Origin: Campylobacter pinnipediorum subsp. pinnipediorum
GTDB lineage: Bacteria > Campylobacterota > Campylobacteria > Campylobacterales > Campylobacteraceae
Assembly (NCBI RefSeq): GCF_002021925.1
Contig: NZ_CP012546.1
Span: 930,001-994,000, forward strand
DNA length: 64,000 bases
Reading direction: 5' to 3'
Made by a program: the position numbers and the translations under genes. Below are positions 23,976 through 33,159 of this stretch, in pieces. The number at the start of each line of letters is the position of its first letter. Within the stretch, counting starts at the first letter, position 1. The notes beneath the pieces are model-generated. The model was not told the origin of the DNA. It did no database searches and worked only from the letters and a program-made list of their open reading frames with translations.

Positions 23976-25498
23976 TTAATATTTAATCAACCAATAAATT
24001 GCAAAGTTTTGTGGTCTATTCTCGTTTGCTGTTGCGACTACTCTTGAAACGTCAAAGGATGCAGTAGAACCCCATGAATCTTCATTTCCGCTTTTGAGAG
24101 CAGCGCTCCAGCTTTTATCATATGCAAACACTCCGCTAACTTCATTCTTTTCATAAGACCCTCGTCGAACAAGAGATATTTTCCCTTGAATATTTCTAAT
24201 AGCATCGCCTTGTTTTGTGCCAAGTGCTGCAGCATTACCACCAACGCCACGCAGAAACATCCCCCTAAAATCAGGAAGGTTGAAATTACTTCCACTACCA
24301 CCGTAGGTAGTGCCTATTGCTGAGTAAAGTTTTGAGTAGGTAGACTTACTTAAACTAGCGCCATTACATTCTAAAAAGCCAGATGGCTTATTTGATATGT
24401 TCCCTGCAAATGCTATGATTGTACCTGGTGGAACTCCATCATTATCAGATTTTTGAACATATCTATTGTCGCTTTCTGATTTGTTATAAACATTTATTGC
24501 GTTTAAAAAGTTTGATATGTTTGATTTAAATATAAGTCCATCACTGTTCATGTAAGCAATATACGAACTTGAGTTCATCCCGCTATCGCTACTTTTTGTC
24601 ATTTGAAACTGATAAGCTTTTAGATTTGAACTACTGTTGTATTTTGCTATTTTGTTAGATGATGGGGTATCTGTTGCATCTGTTTTTTAATATAACTATT
24701 GTCGCTTTCGTTCTTAGTGTAACTTCTGCTTGTATCGGCTTTGTTGTTTACAGTTGATGCCAAGTTATCTATTAGTCTTTTTAGCTCTTTGCCTTGATTA
24801 GCTGATAAAGCATTAGCAGTACTTTATGATGTTAATGAATTAGTCACAGCACTTTTAAGTAGAAAGTTTGACTTTTCATCGTTAAATGTTGATGTGTTTA
24901 GCTTGTCATTAAGTTCACTCTTTTTAGCATATTTATTATCGCTTTGGCTTTTGGTATAAGCATCTATTGTATCTGTTTTTTTAAGATATCTTTGTTCGGC
25001 ATCATCTTTTTTTAAAAACAACTCATCTGTTTTTGTTTTTGTGTAGTGTGATGCATTTACCCACTTTCTCGTAGCTAGCACTGTATTATTATCAACTACT
25101 AAGTTTATTAAGTTTGTATTTGATACCTGAATTTTAAAGCTTATTGTTATATCTTTTGCGCTACCTTCATCAAGTAGTGGCTTATAACTTTCAGCAACTT
25201 TTGCGATTGCAAATAAACTTCCATCATCGCAAAAAATACCTGCCTCACGTATATAAAAGCCTCCTATGTTTGCATTTATAACGCCTTCAACTTCAAGTAT
25301 ATGGCTATCTTGTGCGTTTATAGTTATAGCATTTATAGAAAATCTATGTTTTTCGTTTTGTAATGCGGTCATATCTTGGTTTATTTCGCCTTGGCCGTCC
25401 CCAACTGCCATATGGGAAAGCTGTATAGTGCCGTTATTAGATGATGCTTGTATTAATTTGCTAAGTCCCACATTTGTTATCATCGTGCTTTGACTCAT
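23976..25498 (-). pseudogene. Tail fibre (gpH-like, DUF3751 plus tail collar), nonsense and frameshift
   Basis: N-terminal DUF3751 (MSQSTMITNVGLSKLIQASS, VEGVINANIGGFYIREAGIF) is intact up to NSLTS, then TAA at 24824-24826. The frame continues STANALSANQGKELKRLIDN through YTKNESDNSYIKK. Adding one T to the plus-strand T6 run (24683-24688) leads on to TDATDTPSSNKIAKYNSSSN and the collar domain PPGTIIAFAGNISNKPSGFL, ending FAIYWLIKY. Full length would be about 507 residues. Repeated YTK..SDN.Y..K segments are typical trimeric fibre repeats. Host range would be lost. Confidence 0.85.
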
Positions 25499-26108
25499 TC
25501 AAGCTCTCCTTTTAAATTTATAGTTTGTGTGCTTATGATTTCGGCTAGTTTTGTGTAAGAGCCTATGAAGTAATTATTATTTGTACTTATATTTTTTATT
25601 TGTGCGGGATATATAACAATGTCTTCAGATATACTTGTAAAAGATGCGGCATTTATATTTGTGTTTATGCCTACTTTTATGCTAGCCCCATCAAACACTG
25701 AACGCACATTTTTATAAGTGTTTGCTATCTCGTCTACTTTTGTAAGCTCATCAAAATTAACGCCGTTTTTACTGCTGTCAAGTTCTATCTTGAAATGATA
25801 AGGTTCGCCGTCATACTCATACCAATTTGATATTTTAGTATCTGCATATAATCCTCTTAGCGCTTTTTCTATAGCATTAAAAGTACCCTCGTTAAAATAA
25901 GTTTTAATTTGCTCTTTTAATAGTTCTTTTGTTTCTTCTAAGCTTCTGCTTTTTGGTTCTACATCAAACATATCAGCTAAAAAAGCACGATTAGTATCAT
26001 TCTGATTATAAAAAATCTATCATCAAATATCAAATACTCATCTAGCTTATTTTGTATTACCTCATCAATGCGAAACAAAACATCACTATACGCCCTTAAA
26101 TCGAGCAT
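25495..26108 (-). pseudogene. Baseplate/tail protein I (P2 gpI), frameshifted in T6
   Basis: From ATG 26106-26108 the frame gives MLDLRAYSDVLFRIDEVIQN and YLIFDDRFF, then fails. Adding one T at the T6 run (plus A6 at 26010-26015) yields YNQNDTNRAFLADMFDVEPK and the rest to 25495. About 204 residues; LEETKELLKEQIKTYFNEGT and WYEYDGEPYHFKIELD are gpI motifs. gpI forms the tip-fibre adaptor of the baseplate. Start overlaps the end of gpJ by 23 bp. Confidence 0.85.
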
Positions 26109-27141
26109 AGTTAGCCTTTGTAATCTGCAAATCGTTAAGTATTAATATACTATCTCTATCGGCTTTCGGTATTTGGGTGCTTATCTCGATTGCTCTTGTG
26201 TTATCATCAAATGCTACTTCTATAAGCTTTGAAGTGTGAGGTGTTTGTGCTATCTCAAGTGTTTTAAAAAACTCTCTTATTCTAAAATCTATATTTTTGA
26301 CAACTTCGTTAAACATAAAATCTTGCGTTACTTTTACTTGTATTGTTAAATCAAGACTTATTTTTGTGGCGGGTTTAATCTTTACCTTATCGGTGAGCGG
26401 TATTTTATCTTTTAATGCTTCTGTTATTTTAAGCTTTGCGGTATCTTCGTCATAGTCTGAAAAATAAACTATTTGCACTACTCCAGCACTTAGGTTATAT
26501 ACATTTGCTTTGCTGATACCTTCAACGCTTAAAACATAAAATAGATAGCTCTTTGCACTCCCCGCCGTACTAAAACGATGCATAGCAAGTAAAAAGCGTT
26601 TCCTTAGTTCGTCGTCATTCTCTCTTGCCTTAAACCCACTAAAAGGCGATGACATTGTTACGCTTTTAACATAGATGTTTTTATTTTCAATTATGGTAGT
26701 TTCGTAGTTTTCTTTAAAATACTCTGTTGCTTCTATTTTGACTATTTTACTATCTTGTATATCTGTACTTTCTAGCAAATAAGCAAAATGCCCTTTGCCA
26801 TCTGTGAATTTTGTTCCTTTTGGTAAAAAAGTAGCAGAACTTACAGTAATTTCAACTTGTGCTATAGGTCTTACTTCTTCATTACGCTTAATGCCTATAA
26901 GTGAGACTAGCTCGTCTAAATACTCGCCTGTGCTAAAACTTAGATAATTATTTGCTATTTTTATGTTGATTAGCTCAAAGAAGTTATTTAATCTAAACAA
27001 AAATATATCTATAAGCGTCATATAATCATCGCCTACAAGAGGAACATAATCAAGCTTATTACTTTTTGTTTTAAACTCTTCGATTATGCTTTGGCGTTCT
27101 TTTTCGATGTCTAATGGTTTTATAAATTTTGGAGTTCTCAT
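26086..27141 (-). CDS. Baseplate wedge protein J (P2 gpJ family)
   Basis: 351 residues, intact. Has YLDELVSLIGIKRNEEVRPI, then SSPFSGFKARENDDELRKRF and SAKSYLFYVLSVEGISKANV, the typical baseplate-J pattern, and PKADRDSILILNDLQITKAN at the end. Wedge component that links sheath trigger and fibres. Overlaps gpW upstream by 4 bp and gpI downstream. Confidence 0.9.
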   Translation of the reverse strand: MRTPKFIKPLDIEKERQSIIEEFKTKSNKLDYVPLVGDDYMTLIDIFLFRLNNFFELINIKIANNYLSFSTGEYLDELVSLIGIKRNEEVRPIAQVEITVSSATFLPKGTKFTDGKGHFAYLLESTDIQDSKIVKIEATEYFKENYETTIIENKNIYVKSVTMSSPFSGFKARENDDELRKRFLLAMHRFSTAGSAKSYLFYVLSVEGISKANVYNLSAGVVQIVYFSDYDEDTAKLKITEALKDKIPLTDKVKIKPATKISLDLTIQVKVTQDFMFNEVVKNIDFRIREFFKTLEIAQTPHTSKLIEVAFDDNTRAIEISTQIPKADRDSILILNDLQITKANYARFKGV

Positions 27142-27428
27142 ATTTCCAACCTTAGAGTGTTTGTAAGTTCGGAGTCTTTAACGCTATATCTTATTTTTAT
27201 ATCTAGCTTATTGTCTATGCCTACATCAATATCAATAGCTAAATCTTTCGCTCTTGGTTCATACTCTTTTATTTGAGTTTTTAGCTCTTGCTTGATTTGT
27301 AATAATCTACTTAGCGTGATTTGTTTATCAATGTATTTATCAAGCCCAAAAGTTGGGCGTAGCGTTTTAGTTAGCTTAGTTGTTTTTGCTATGCGCGCTA
27401 TGTTTTCATCTATTGATATTTGATACAC
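27138..27428 (-). CDS. Baseplate protein W (GPW/gp25 family)
   Basis: 96 residues: ENIARIAKTTKLTKTLRPTF, GLDKYIDKQITLSRLLQIKQ and DIKIRYSVKDSELTNTLRL. The gp25-type fold has a conserved EPR-like stretch, here YEPRAKD. Structural component of contractile baseplates, also lysozyme-like by fold only. No start problem; the next gene follows with a 4-bp overlap. Confidence 0.85.
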   Translation of the reverse strand: MYQISIDENIARIAKTTKLTKTLRPTFGLDKYIDKQITLSRLLQIKQELKTQIKEYEPRAKDLAIDIDVGIDNKLDIKIRYSVKDSELTNTLRLEI

Positions 27429-27497
27429 ACTTTGCCTTTTTTTGTTTATTTGGGCTTATATTAGCAAAGTGCTTTTTTGTTTTTATACAAGGGATTT

Positions 27498-27995
27498 TTA
27501 GCGTGGTAGGCTTGTTCCTCCGTCTGTATCTCTATGACTATGTGTAGTTAAATTACCCCTGCTATCTGTTATCTCCCCGCTTATTTTTATACTTCCTTGT
27601 TGCGTTATATTGCCTATTATTTTTATATTGCCTTTAATTGTTAAATTATCACATGCTAAATTTATAAGTTTAGGTGATTTTATCTCAAGTGTTGAGTTTG
27701 AAGTATCATAGCTTATTATCGTTCCGTCTTCGTACTCTGTTATCTCTTTTGTTTGGCTTACACCTAATGGCTCTTTACATTTTGTGTTAAAGATAGCACC
27801 TATGGCATATTTAAGCCCGTTGTCTCTTAGCTGATGCACTATAACTTGTTCGCCTATGCGTGGGGGCGAGAATGAACGTTTAAAAGAGTTAGCAAATTGC
27901 ACGTAAGGTATCATTTTTGTTTTTGTGCCTAAGTAATCAACCCTCACAAGGCTTTTATCTTCGCTAATTTCACAAATACTGCCTATAAACTGCAT
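27498..27995 (-). CDS. Baseplate spike protein V (P2 gpV)
   Basis: 165 residues. The N-terminal OB-like domain (IGSICEISEDKSLVRVDYLG; PRIGEQVIVHQLRDNGLKYA) is followed by a beta-helical run (KGNIKIIGNITQQGSIKISG) and the tip TTHSHRDTDGG with the HxH iron-binding motif. It pierces the outer membrane on contraction. Intact; 69 bp to gpW include a noncoding spacer with no visible gene. Confidence 0.9.
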   Translation of the reverse strand: MQFIGSICEISEDKSLVRVDYLGTKTKMIPYVQFANSFKRSFSPPRIGEQVIVHQLRDNGLKYAIGAIFNTKCKEPLGVSQTKEITEYEDGTIISYDTSNSTLEIKSPKLINLACDNLTIKGNIKIIGNITQQGSIKISGEITDSRGNLTTHSHRDTDGGTSLPR

Positions 27996-27996
27996 T

Positions 27997-28443
27997 TTAC
28001 AAGCTCCAAAGTTCGGTTTGATAAGTAAATGTTACTTTTAATTCTGTCGCTACATAATCTTTATCTAATACTTGAATTGTAGACCTATTAATTGCGTTTA
28101 ATATTTTTGTATTAAATTTAGAATTAAAGCTCTTCATTTTATGTAAAACTTCTTTTACAAGTTCATCGTTTTTTGTGTATGATGTATCTATTAAAATTAT
28201 ACTAACACTTAATGTATGCCTTATTGTTTCAAAACTTACAACATCTACATCATCATCACTATCTTTTATAACTATAAGCGGTAATGTTTCTTTGTCAAAT
28301 ACATAAATTTCAAATACCTCAATATTATAATTAAGTTCGCTAAGATGTTGTTTTAAACCGCTTATTATTTCGCTTCTTTGATTTTTTGGCGGTTGTTCTT
28401 GATGTGTGGGCTTAGTGATGTTTAATTCTCTTATCTCTTGCAT
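27997..28443 (-). CDS. Tail completion/terminator-like protein
   Basis: 148 residues: ISGLKQHLSELNYNIEVFEI, then RHTLSVSIILIDTSYTKNDE and YVATELKVTFTYQTELWSL. Size, strand-rich end and position between the head-tail joining proteins and gpV suit a tail terminator (gpR or gpZ-type neck protein). No signature residues recognised, so the family is tentative. 2 bp gaps to both neighbours. Confidence 0.55.
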   Translation of the reverse strand: MQEIRELNITKPTHQEQPPKNQRSEIISGLKQHLSELNYNIEVFEIYVFDKETLPLIVIKDSDDDVDVVSFETIRHTLSVSIILIDTSYTKNDELVKEVLHKMKSFNSKFNTKILNAINRSTIQVLDKDYVATELKVTFTYQTELWSL

Positions 28444-28445
28444 TA

Positions 28446-28742
28446 TTATAACTCTCTTAAAAATAATCGCTTTAAAACTTGGCTTTCTGTTATTAATTTT
28501 GTTATCTCGTATTCTACGCCTAAAATTTCTATAATATCTTTTAATTTTATATCTTCGTTGTTTTGTATCGTTACTAGGGCGGTTATCTCTGTCCCTACCG
28601 CCCCATTATCATATATGACTTTTGAGTATTTATTAAAATGGCATTTTCTTACGCTTTCATCTTTTTTAAGTGTAAAATCAATACTTGCACTTTGATTTAT
28701 GATAGCTAGCATATCAGCTTTTACCATTTCAAGATTTATCAT
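28446..28742 (-). CDS. Head-tail joining protein-like, 98 aa
   Basis: Short protein: CHFNKYSKVIYDNGAVGTEI, then TALVTIQNNEDIKLKDIIEI and YEITKLITESQVLKRLFL. The strand pattern ending in a K..FL motif resembles lambda FII/HK97 gp10-like head-tail connectors. Located immediately downstream of the capsid and small neck protein, which supports the guess. Confidence 0.55.
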   Translation of the reverse strand: MINLEMVKADMLAIINQSASIDFTLKKDESVRKCHFNKYSKVIYDNGAVGTEITALVTIQNNEDIKLKDIIEILGVEYEITKLITESQVLKRLFLREL

Positions 28743-28747
28743 ATTGA

Positions 28748-29005
28748 TTACTTTTGCTTTTTAGCTCTTTGCTTTTTGTCTTGTGGCTCTGCATCTAACT
28801 GGTCCACCTCATCAAATTCGCCATTAATCAAATCATCGATTGAATTTTCTTGATTTTCTTCTTCGATTATTTCTTCAATAGCTTTTATTGTTTGGAGTCT
28901 TGCTATAAAGTTTCTATCAGTGCTTGGCGAAAACTCTACAGTCTCGCCTTCCTTATAGATTTTATCCATTATTCTTGTTGGGTATAAAACTTTAAATTTT
29001 CTCAT
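28748..29005 (-). CDS. Small acidic neck/head protein, 85 aa
   Basis: MRKFKVLYPTRIMDKIYKEG and VEFSPSTDRNFIARLQTIK form a small SH3-like fold as in lambda FI or HK97 head-tail proteins. The rest is highly charged: acidic residues 45-70 and a Lys-rich end (KKQRAKKQK). Follows the capsid gene by 21 bp. Unknown detailed role. Confidence 0.5.
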   Translation of the reverse strand: MRKFKVLYPTRIMDKIYKEGETVEFSPSTDRNFIARLQTIKAIEEIIEEENQENSIDDLINGEFDEVDQLDAEPQDKKQRAKKQK

Positions 29006-29026
29006 TGATTGCCTTTCTTTTTTTTG

Positions 29027-30778
29027 TTATTCTGATGTCTTAGATACTGCGAATGATTTCTCACGTGCAAATTTAATATCTATATCATAAAATGCCTGCA
29101 ACAACACATCCCCGCCCCTTTGCATTAAAGGCAATACTTCAAGCGAACCAAACGCACCTACATATATATCTTCAAAATTACCAAAAATCACATCGCCTGA
29201 TTTTAAGTTGTTATTTTTAAAGTACTGATAGCCTTGCAAATCTGTATCGCCTACATCAATAAGCATTCTGTCTAAGCTTTCGCCACGTTTTGTAGCTCTT
29301 AGCTTGCTTATATCTGTGCCGTTTAAAAAGAATTTGGCGTGGTCTGTGTTAGCACCTGATGCGTCAAGCAAATCGCCAAATTTTAAAGTTAAATCAAGTG
29401 TTGGGGTTTTCATATAATTTTGCACTGTTGGTATCCCGCTAGTGTCAAATAAACCTTTTACGACGCTAACGCCATAAAGCATAGTAAGCTCTAGCTTTTT
29501 GCGTATAGCTTCTTTTAGCTTTTTAAATGCAAAGCTTTCAAGGTCAATAGCTGCCATATTTAGCATAGTTCTTGTTATAACTATGTTCGCGTTTAAAGTG
29601 TGCGGTGCTAGTTTGATGTTATCAAATGCTAGCTTTTCAGCGTCTCTTGTTCCGCCCTCTTCTACAAAATCAGCGGTAATGTTTGATGTATCTCTTGGAA
29701 TTGTAACTGCTGCGTGAAGTCCTGTAAGCCACGTACAAAGTCCTAGAAGTTTGCTTTCTTGCTTTAATTGGTCCACTAATAAATCACTTCTGTATGATTG
29801 ATTTACTATATCGCCTGTATTAGATGTTTTTGTGATTGTGTCGTTAAATTGTGCTATGAATTCATCGGGTAATGCGAATCTGCCGATTTCTTTGCCGCTG
29901 TTTTGCATTTCTCTTGATAGGTCTATGTTCCTATCAACTGCTGATCTTATGATTTTAGCAAGTGAAAAGTTTGCATCTTCTGTTTTATTTGTGATTATAT
30001 TCACTTTTTTAACCTCACTTTGTGAATTTAATGCTGCCATTTCTTTAGAAAATTGTGCATAAGTCTTGCCTTCGCTTATAGCGTCTAGCCCTTCTTTTTC
30101 ACGCCCCATTATTTTAGCTAGCTCTATTATGTTTGCTCTTTCTTCGTTTTGTGCTTGTCCTGCTTTGCTAAAAGTTTGCACTTCTTGCTCTGCTTGTAGT
30201 TTTTGTGTGTCTTGTGCTGATTCTTCTTGCAGCTTTTTGATTGCTTCTGGCATCTGCCCTCCTTGTTTAATTGATTTATTAAATTTTGATACTACTGCGT
30301 TTTTGTCTGCTCCTTGCCAAACCGCTGAAAGCTCTATAATCTCGCCTTCATAGATCTGGTAATGGTCTATTCCATCTATTTTGTCCATCTCCTTTACTTT
30401 ATACTCGCCAAAACCAACACTGACAGAGTTAGAAAAGCCTGCCTTATATTTTGCGTAGGCTTCTTTTGACTCTCTTACCTCATCGTTAAACTGCACTTTG
30501 GCTTTTATCGTGCCGTTTTCAAATTTAACATCTACAATCTTGCCGATTGCGTTTTCAAATGTAGGGTTATGGTCTTTGTATAGTGTTTTTGCATTAAATT
30601 TAACATTTGATGTATCTACACTTAAATAGTATTCATCACCCCAAAAGCTCGTCCTTTTATGTAGATTGTCTTTTGATAAAGCTACAAAGCTTATAGTTTT
30701 GTTTTCATCATCAAAAGCAGTATCTTTTGCAAAAGAGATACTAAAGTTTTGCAACTCTTTTAAAAAATCTTTATTCAT
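29027..30778 (-). CDS. Prohead protease-major capsid fusion protein
   Basis: About 583 residues from the ATG at 30778 (AGGAG upstream; earlier in-frame ATGs lie in the portal gene). Residues ~1-180 look like an S78/U35-type protease: LYKDHNPTFENAIGKIVDV (His) and AGFSNSVSVGFGEYKVKE (Ser), with EIIELSAVWQGADKNAVVSK. A Gln/Glu-rich delta-like linker follows (~185-250). The capsid domain from ~290 (FVEEGGTRDAEKLAFDNIKL; LEVLPLMQRGGDVLLQAFYD) is HK97-like. One gene therefore supplies protease, scaffold and coat. Intact. Confidence 0.85.
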   Translation of the reverse strand: MNKDFLKELQNFSISFAKDTAFDDENKTISFVALSKDNLHKRTSFWGDEYYLSVDTSNVKFNAKTLYKDHNPTFENAIGKIVDVKFENGTIKAKVQFNDEVRESKEAYAKYKAGFSNSVSVGFGEYKVKEMDKIDGIDHYQIYEGEIIELSAVWQGADKNAVVSKFNKSIKQGGQMPEAIKKLQEESAQDTQKLQAEQEVQTFSKAGQAQNEERANIIELAKIMGREKEGLDAISEGKTYAQFSKEMAALNSQSEVKKVNIITNKTEDANFSLAKIIRSAVDRNIDLSREMQNSGKEIGRFALPDEFIAQFNDTITKTSNTGDIVNQSYRSDLLVDQLKQESKLLGLCTWLTGLHAAVTIPRDTSNITADFVEEGGTRDAEKLAFDNIKLAPHTLNANIVITRTMLNMAAIDLESFAFKKLKEAIRKKLELTMLYGVSVVKGLFDTSGIPTVQNYMKTPTLDLTLKFGDLLDASGANTDHAKFFLNGTDISKLRATKRGESLDRMLIDVGDTDLQGYQYFKNNNLKSGDVIFGNFEDIYVGAFGSLEVLPLMQRGGDVLLQAFYDIDIKFAREKSFAVSKTSE

Positions 30779-32186
30779 CATCGCTCCTTGAATTTTGTAT
30801 ATCTTCAATTTCTTTTAGTTTTTTTACGATTTCTTTTTCTTTTTCTTTTTCATCTATATAAGTATCATACTCGATACCTTTTTCACGTAAAACCTCAACG
30901 CGTGTTTTAAAACCACTTTCGATTGCTTTTGCATTTGCTGCAACTTCTTTGTTTGGGTCTATATACTCCCAGCCTTGAGGCTTAAAAGAAAAATGAGCTA
31001 AAATTAAGTTATAAGCGTTTGGTCTTATCTTGCCGTTTAAAAGCTCGATAAGCAGCCATTCTTTAAAAATCACGTTATGCATTTTTCTACGTATAAAGTT
31101 TTGTGTGCGTCTAAATCCTCTACGTTCCGACGTAGCACCTTGCCTAAGTGAGCTATAATTTACCTCCCTTAAATCACCAGTTAAGGTTGAGTAAGAAACG
31201 CCAAGAGAGCGGGCTATTTCTTGATTTGTGCTTTTTAGGTAAAACTCGATATTTGTAGGGTTGTGCGGGTCTATAAATTTTGGCTCGTATCCTTCATCTA
31301 GCACATTCATAGTCCCAACGCTTACAGTTTCTGGGGCTTGTGCTTCTTCACTTTCTAAAAACTCGCCTGTTTCTTCATCCCATCCTTTTAAGGCATCGCC
31401 TATCGCTCCATCATCTTTTCTTGTATAAAATCCTGTTGCTTCGGAGCTAAGTCTTGCACGATTCAATTCTGCTTTTTTAAATTTATCTTTTTGGTGTATG
31501 TCTAATATAGAGCTTGCAAGTTTTGAGTTACCTCTTACTTGTTTTGCAATGAGTGGTTTTTTAATATGTATTATGTCTTTTGCATCTATGCCTATGCGTT
31601 CGCGTTCAGAGTTTTTAACATAATATCTTATTGGGGTTATACTGTTTTTACTTGCTCTTTGTATGCCACATCTTATATTTAAAGCATCGTCGTTAAAATC
31701 GTTATCTATGTCGTCCGCATCGATTAGCTCTATTTTTAAGCTATCGCCCCTAACAATGCGGATAAATGCCTCGCCGTCGCGATAAAGTGCATTTAATACA
31801 AGCTCTTCGTAATCTTCAAAGTCGTATACTCCATGCAAGCAACAATTTTGCTCCCACTCATAGAAAGCGTTTTGTATAGTTGTGTTTAGTTTTCTGTTTT
31901 GAGTAGCAATGTCTAAAATAAATCCACTTTCACCTAAAATTTCAGAATCAAGCGTATCAAAAAAGCCACTTGCTAAGCTTACAGCAGTGCTTATGCTTCT
32001 TGCTTGATTTCTTAGTATTTTGTTGGCGTTATCAGGGTCTGTGTTTCTTATAAGTCTTGATAGCTCTGCTTTGTTTATCTCTGGTGCTTCAAGGCTTGGG
32101 TACCTAAAAAGTTTTATTTTTGGCTTTGGTTTAAAAAAGCCTGTTTTAGTTTTTGATGATTTAAAAAATGATTTAAATATATTCAT
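30771..32186 (-). CDS. Phage portal protein (lambda gpB family)
   Basis: 471 residues. Contains DTLDSEILGESGFILDIATQ, NALYRDGEAFIRIVRGDSLK and ELIDADDIDNDF, then RYYVKNSERERIGIDAKDII, KQVRGNSKLASSILDIHQ and REVNYSSLRQGATSERRGFR. This is the lambda-type portal, the dodecameric ring through which DNA enters the head. Overlaps the protease-capsid start by 8 bp and abuts gpW. Intact. Confidence 0.9.
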   Translation of the reverse strand: MNIFKSFFKSSKTKTGFFKPKPKIKLFRYPSLEAPEINKAELSRLIRNTDPDNANKILRNQARSISTAVSLASGFFDTLDSEILGESGFILDIATQNRKLNTTIQNAFYEWEQNCCLHGVYDFEDYEELVLNALYRDGEAFIRIVRGDSLKIELIDADDIDNDFNDDALNIRCGIQRASKNSITPIRYYVKNSERERIGIDAKDIIHIKKPLIAKQVRGNSKLASSILDIHQKDKFKKAELNRARLSSEATGFYTRKDDGAIGDALKGWDEETGEFLESEEAQAPETVSVGTMNVLDEGYEPKFIDPHNPTNIEFYLKSTNQEIARSLGVSYSTLTGDLREVNYSSLRQGATSERRGFRRTQNFIRRKMHNVIFKEWLLIELLNGKIRPNAYNLILAHFSFKPQGWEYIDPNKEVAANAKAIESGFKTRVEVLREKGIEYDTYIDEKEKEKEIVKKLKEIEDIQNSRSDDE

Positions 32187-32413
32187 TAAAAGCTATCTCC
32201 AAATATAAATTTAAAGCTTTTTTTCTGCTTTTGCATATCTGATATTATTAGCTTTTTTATACGTCTTAGTTCTTGTATGAGCTCCAGCGGTGAGCGTTTA
32301 ACAATTCTTATATTGTCAATGTAGTATTCTTTTATCTCTATGCCGTTACCGAGATTTGATAACACATTATCTATAGCTTCATCTATTTTTTTAATTTTTT
32401 CCAGTGCTTCCAT
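32186..32413 (-). CDS. Head-tail joining protein gpW-like (lambda W)
   Basis: 75 residues from ATG 32411-32413: MEALEKIKKIDEAIDNVLSN, then LGNGIEIKEYYIDNIRIVKR and LIQELRRIKKLIISDM. The short helix-hairpin-helix layout and placement between small terminase and portal are those of lambda W. A TTG at 32419 is an alternative start. Confidence 0.75.
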   Translation of the reverse strand: MEALEKIKKIDEAIDNVLSNLGNGIEIKEYYIDNIRIVKRSPLELIQELRRIKKLIISDMQKQKKSFKFIFGDSF

Positions 32414-32480
32414 AACCAAAAAATTAACAAAAGCACTATTTATTTTTATACAAGGGATTTAAAAAAAATATTAATAGATA

Positions 32481-32921
32481 TTAGCCATTGTAGTTTTCTG
32501 GTATTTTAAGCTCTTTTAAAATTTCTTCTAGTTCTTTAATAAGATGAATTTCTACCTCATCACTAATAGCTATATTTAGTTTTAACCTATTTGGTAGGTT
32601 GTAAAGCTTGTTTGATAGTGTTGAAGCTATATCACTTAATTCTTTCTCTAATTTATCAAGCCTTATAACTTCGCCTTTTTTTTCTGCCAAAATAAGCTCT
32701 TTTAGCTCTGCGTCTGCTAGCTCTTTTTTTGCTCTTGCTTCTGTTAGCCCGTATGAGCTTGTCGCGTTTGATATTTTATAATCCAAATACTTATCAACAC
32801 AATCTCTTAAATCCCATTTATTACGAGCAACTTTATTTATAACGCCTTCATTTTCTAGATCTTGAATTCTCCTGCTAGTCAAAGAGAGTATATCGCCTAG
32901 CTCGTTTGTAGTTACTATCAA
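32481..32921 (-). CDS. Terminase small subunit (Nu1-like)
   Basis: 146 residues from a TTG at 32921; no better start is nearby. Winged-helix N-terminus, VTTNELGDILSLTSRRIQDL and ENEGVINKVARNKWDLRDCV, then TEARAKKELADAELKELILA and helical oligomerisation part. Nu1/DNA-packaging protein family, which recognises cos. Its start overlaps the stop of a small broken gene. Confidence 0.8.
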   Translation of the reverse strand: MIVTTNELGDILSLTSRRIQDLENEGVINKVARNKWDLRDCVDKYLDYKISNATSSYGLTEARAKKELADAELKELILAEKKGEVIRLDKLEKELSDIASTLSNKLYNLPNRLKLNIAISDEVEIHLIKELEEILKELKIPENYNG

Positions 32922-33152
32922 TCCAAATCTCCAAAAAGTGATAAATCTTTGATTGCTTTTTGTTTTATTGATTGTTTTTTTACTCTTAGGTTTTGCAAGT
33001 AGTGCTTATATACGAGATTGCCTTCACAAAACGAGTTTATTATCAAGTCTGCCATGTCTGATTTTTTTTAATTCGTAAGCTTCGCATAGTTGTTCGAATT
33101 TTGAGGCGCACTCTATGCTAATTGTCATATCATATCTTGTTTTTTTAATCAT
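32918..33152 (-). pseudogene. Small phage protein between terminase genes, frameshifted
   Basis: From ATG 33150-33152 (MIKKTRYDMTISIECASKFE, then QLCEAYELKK) the frame is lost at an A8 run (plus T8 at 33062-33069). Removing one A continues SDMADLIINSFCEGNLVYKH and KQKAIKDLSLFGDLD to TGA at 32918. About 77 residues. The opening resembles ribbon-helix-helix proteins. Location between TerL and TerS suggests packaging or regulation, not established. Confidence 0.6.
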
Positions 33153-33159
33153 TAAGTTT

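Noticed and set aside
3485-24826. TAA reassigned as a sense codon in the prophage (in-frame TAA in methylase, DUF5675 and fibre)
   Set aside because: TAA is the normal stop of most prophage genes here, often with overlapping starts, so reassignment is not tenable.
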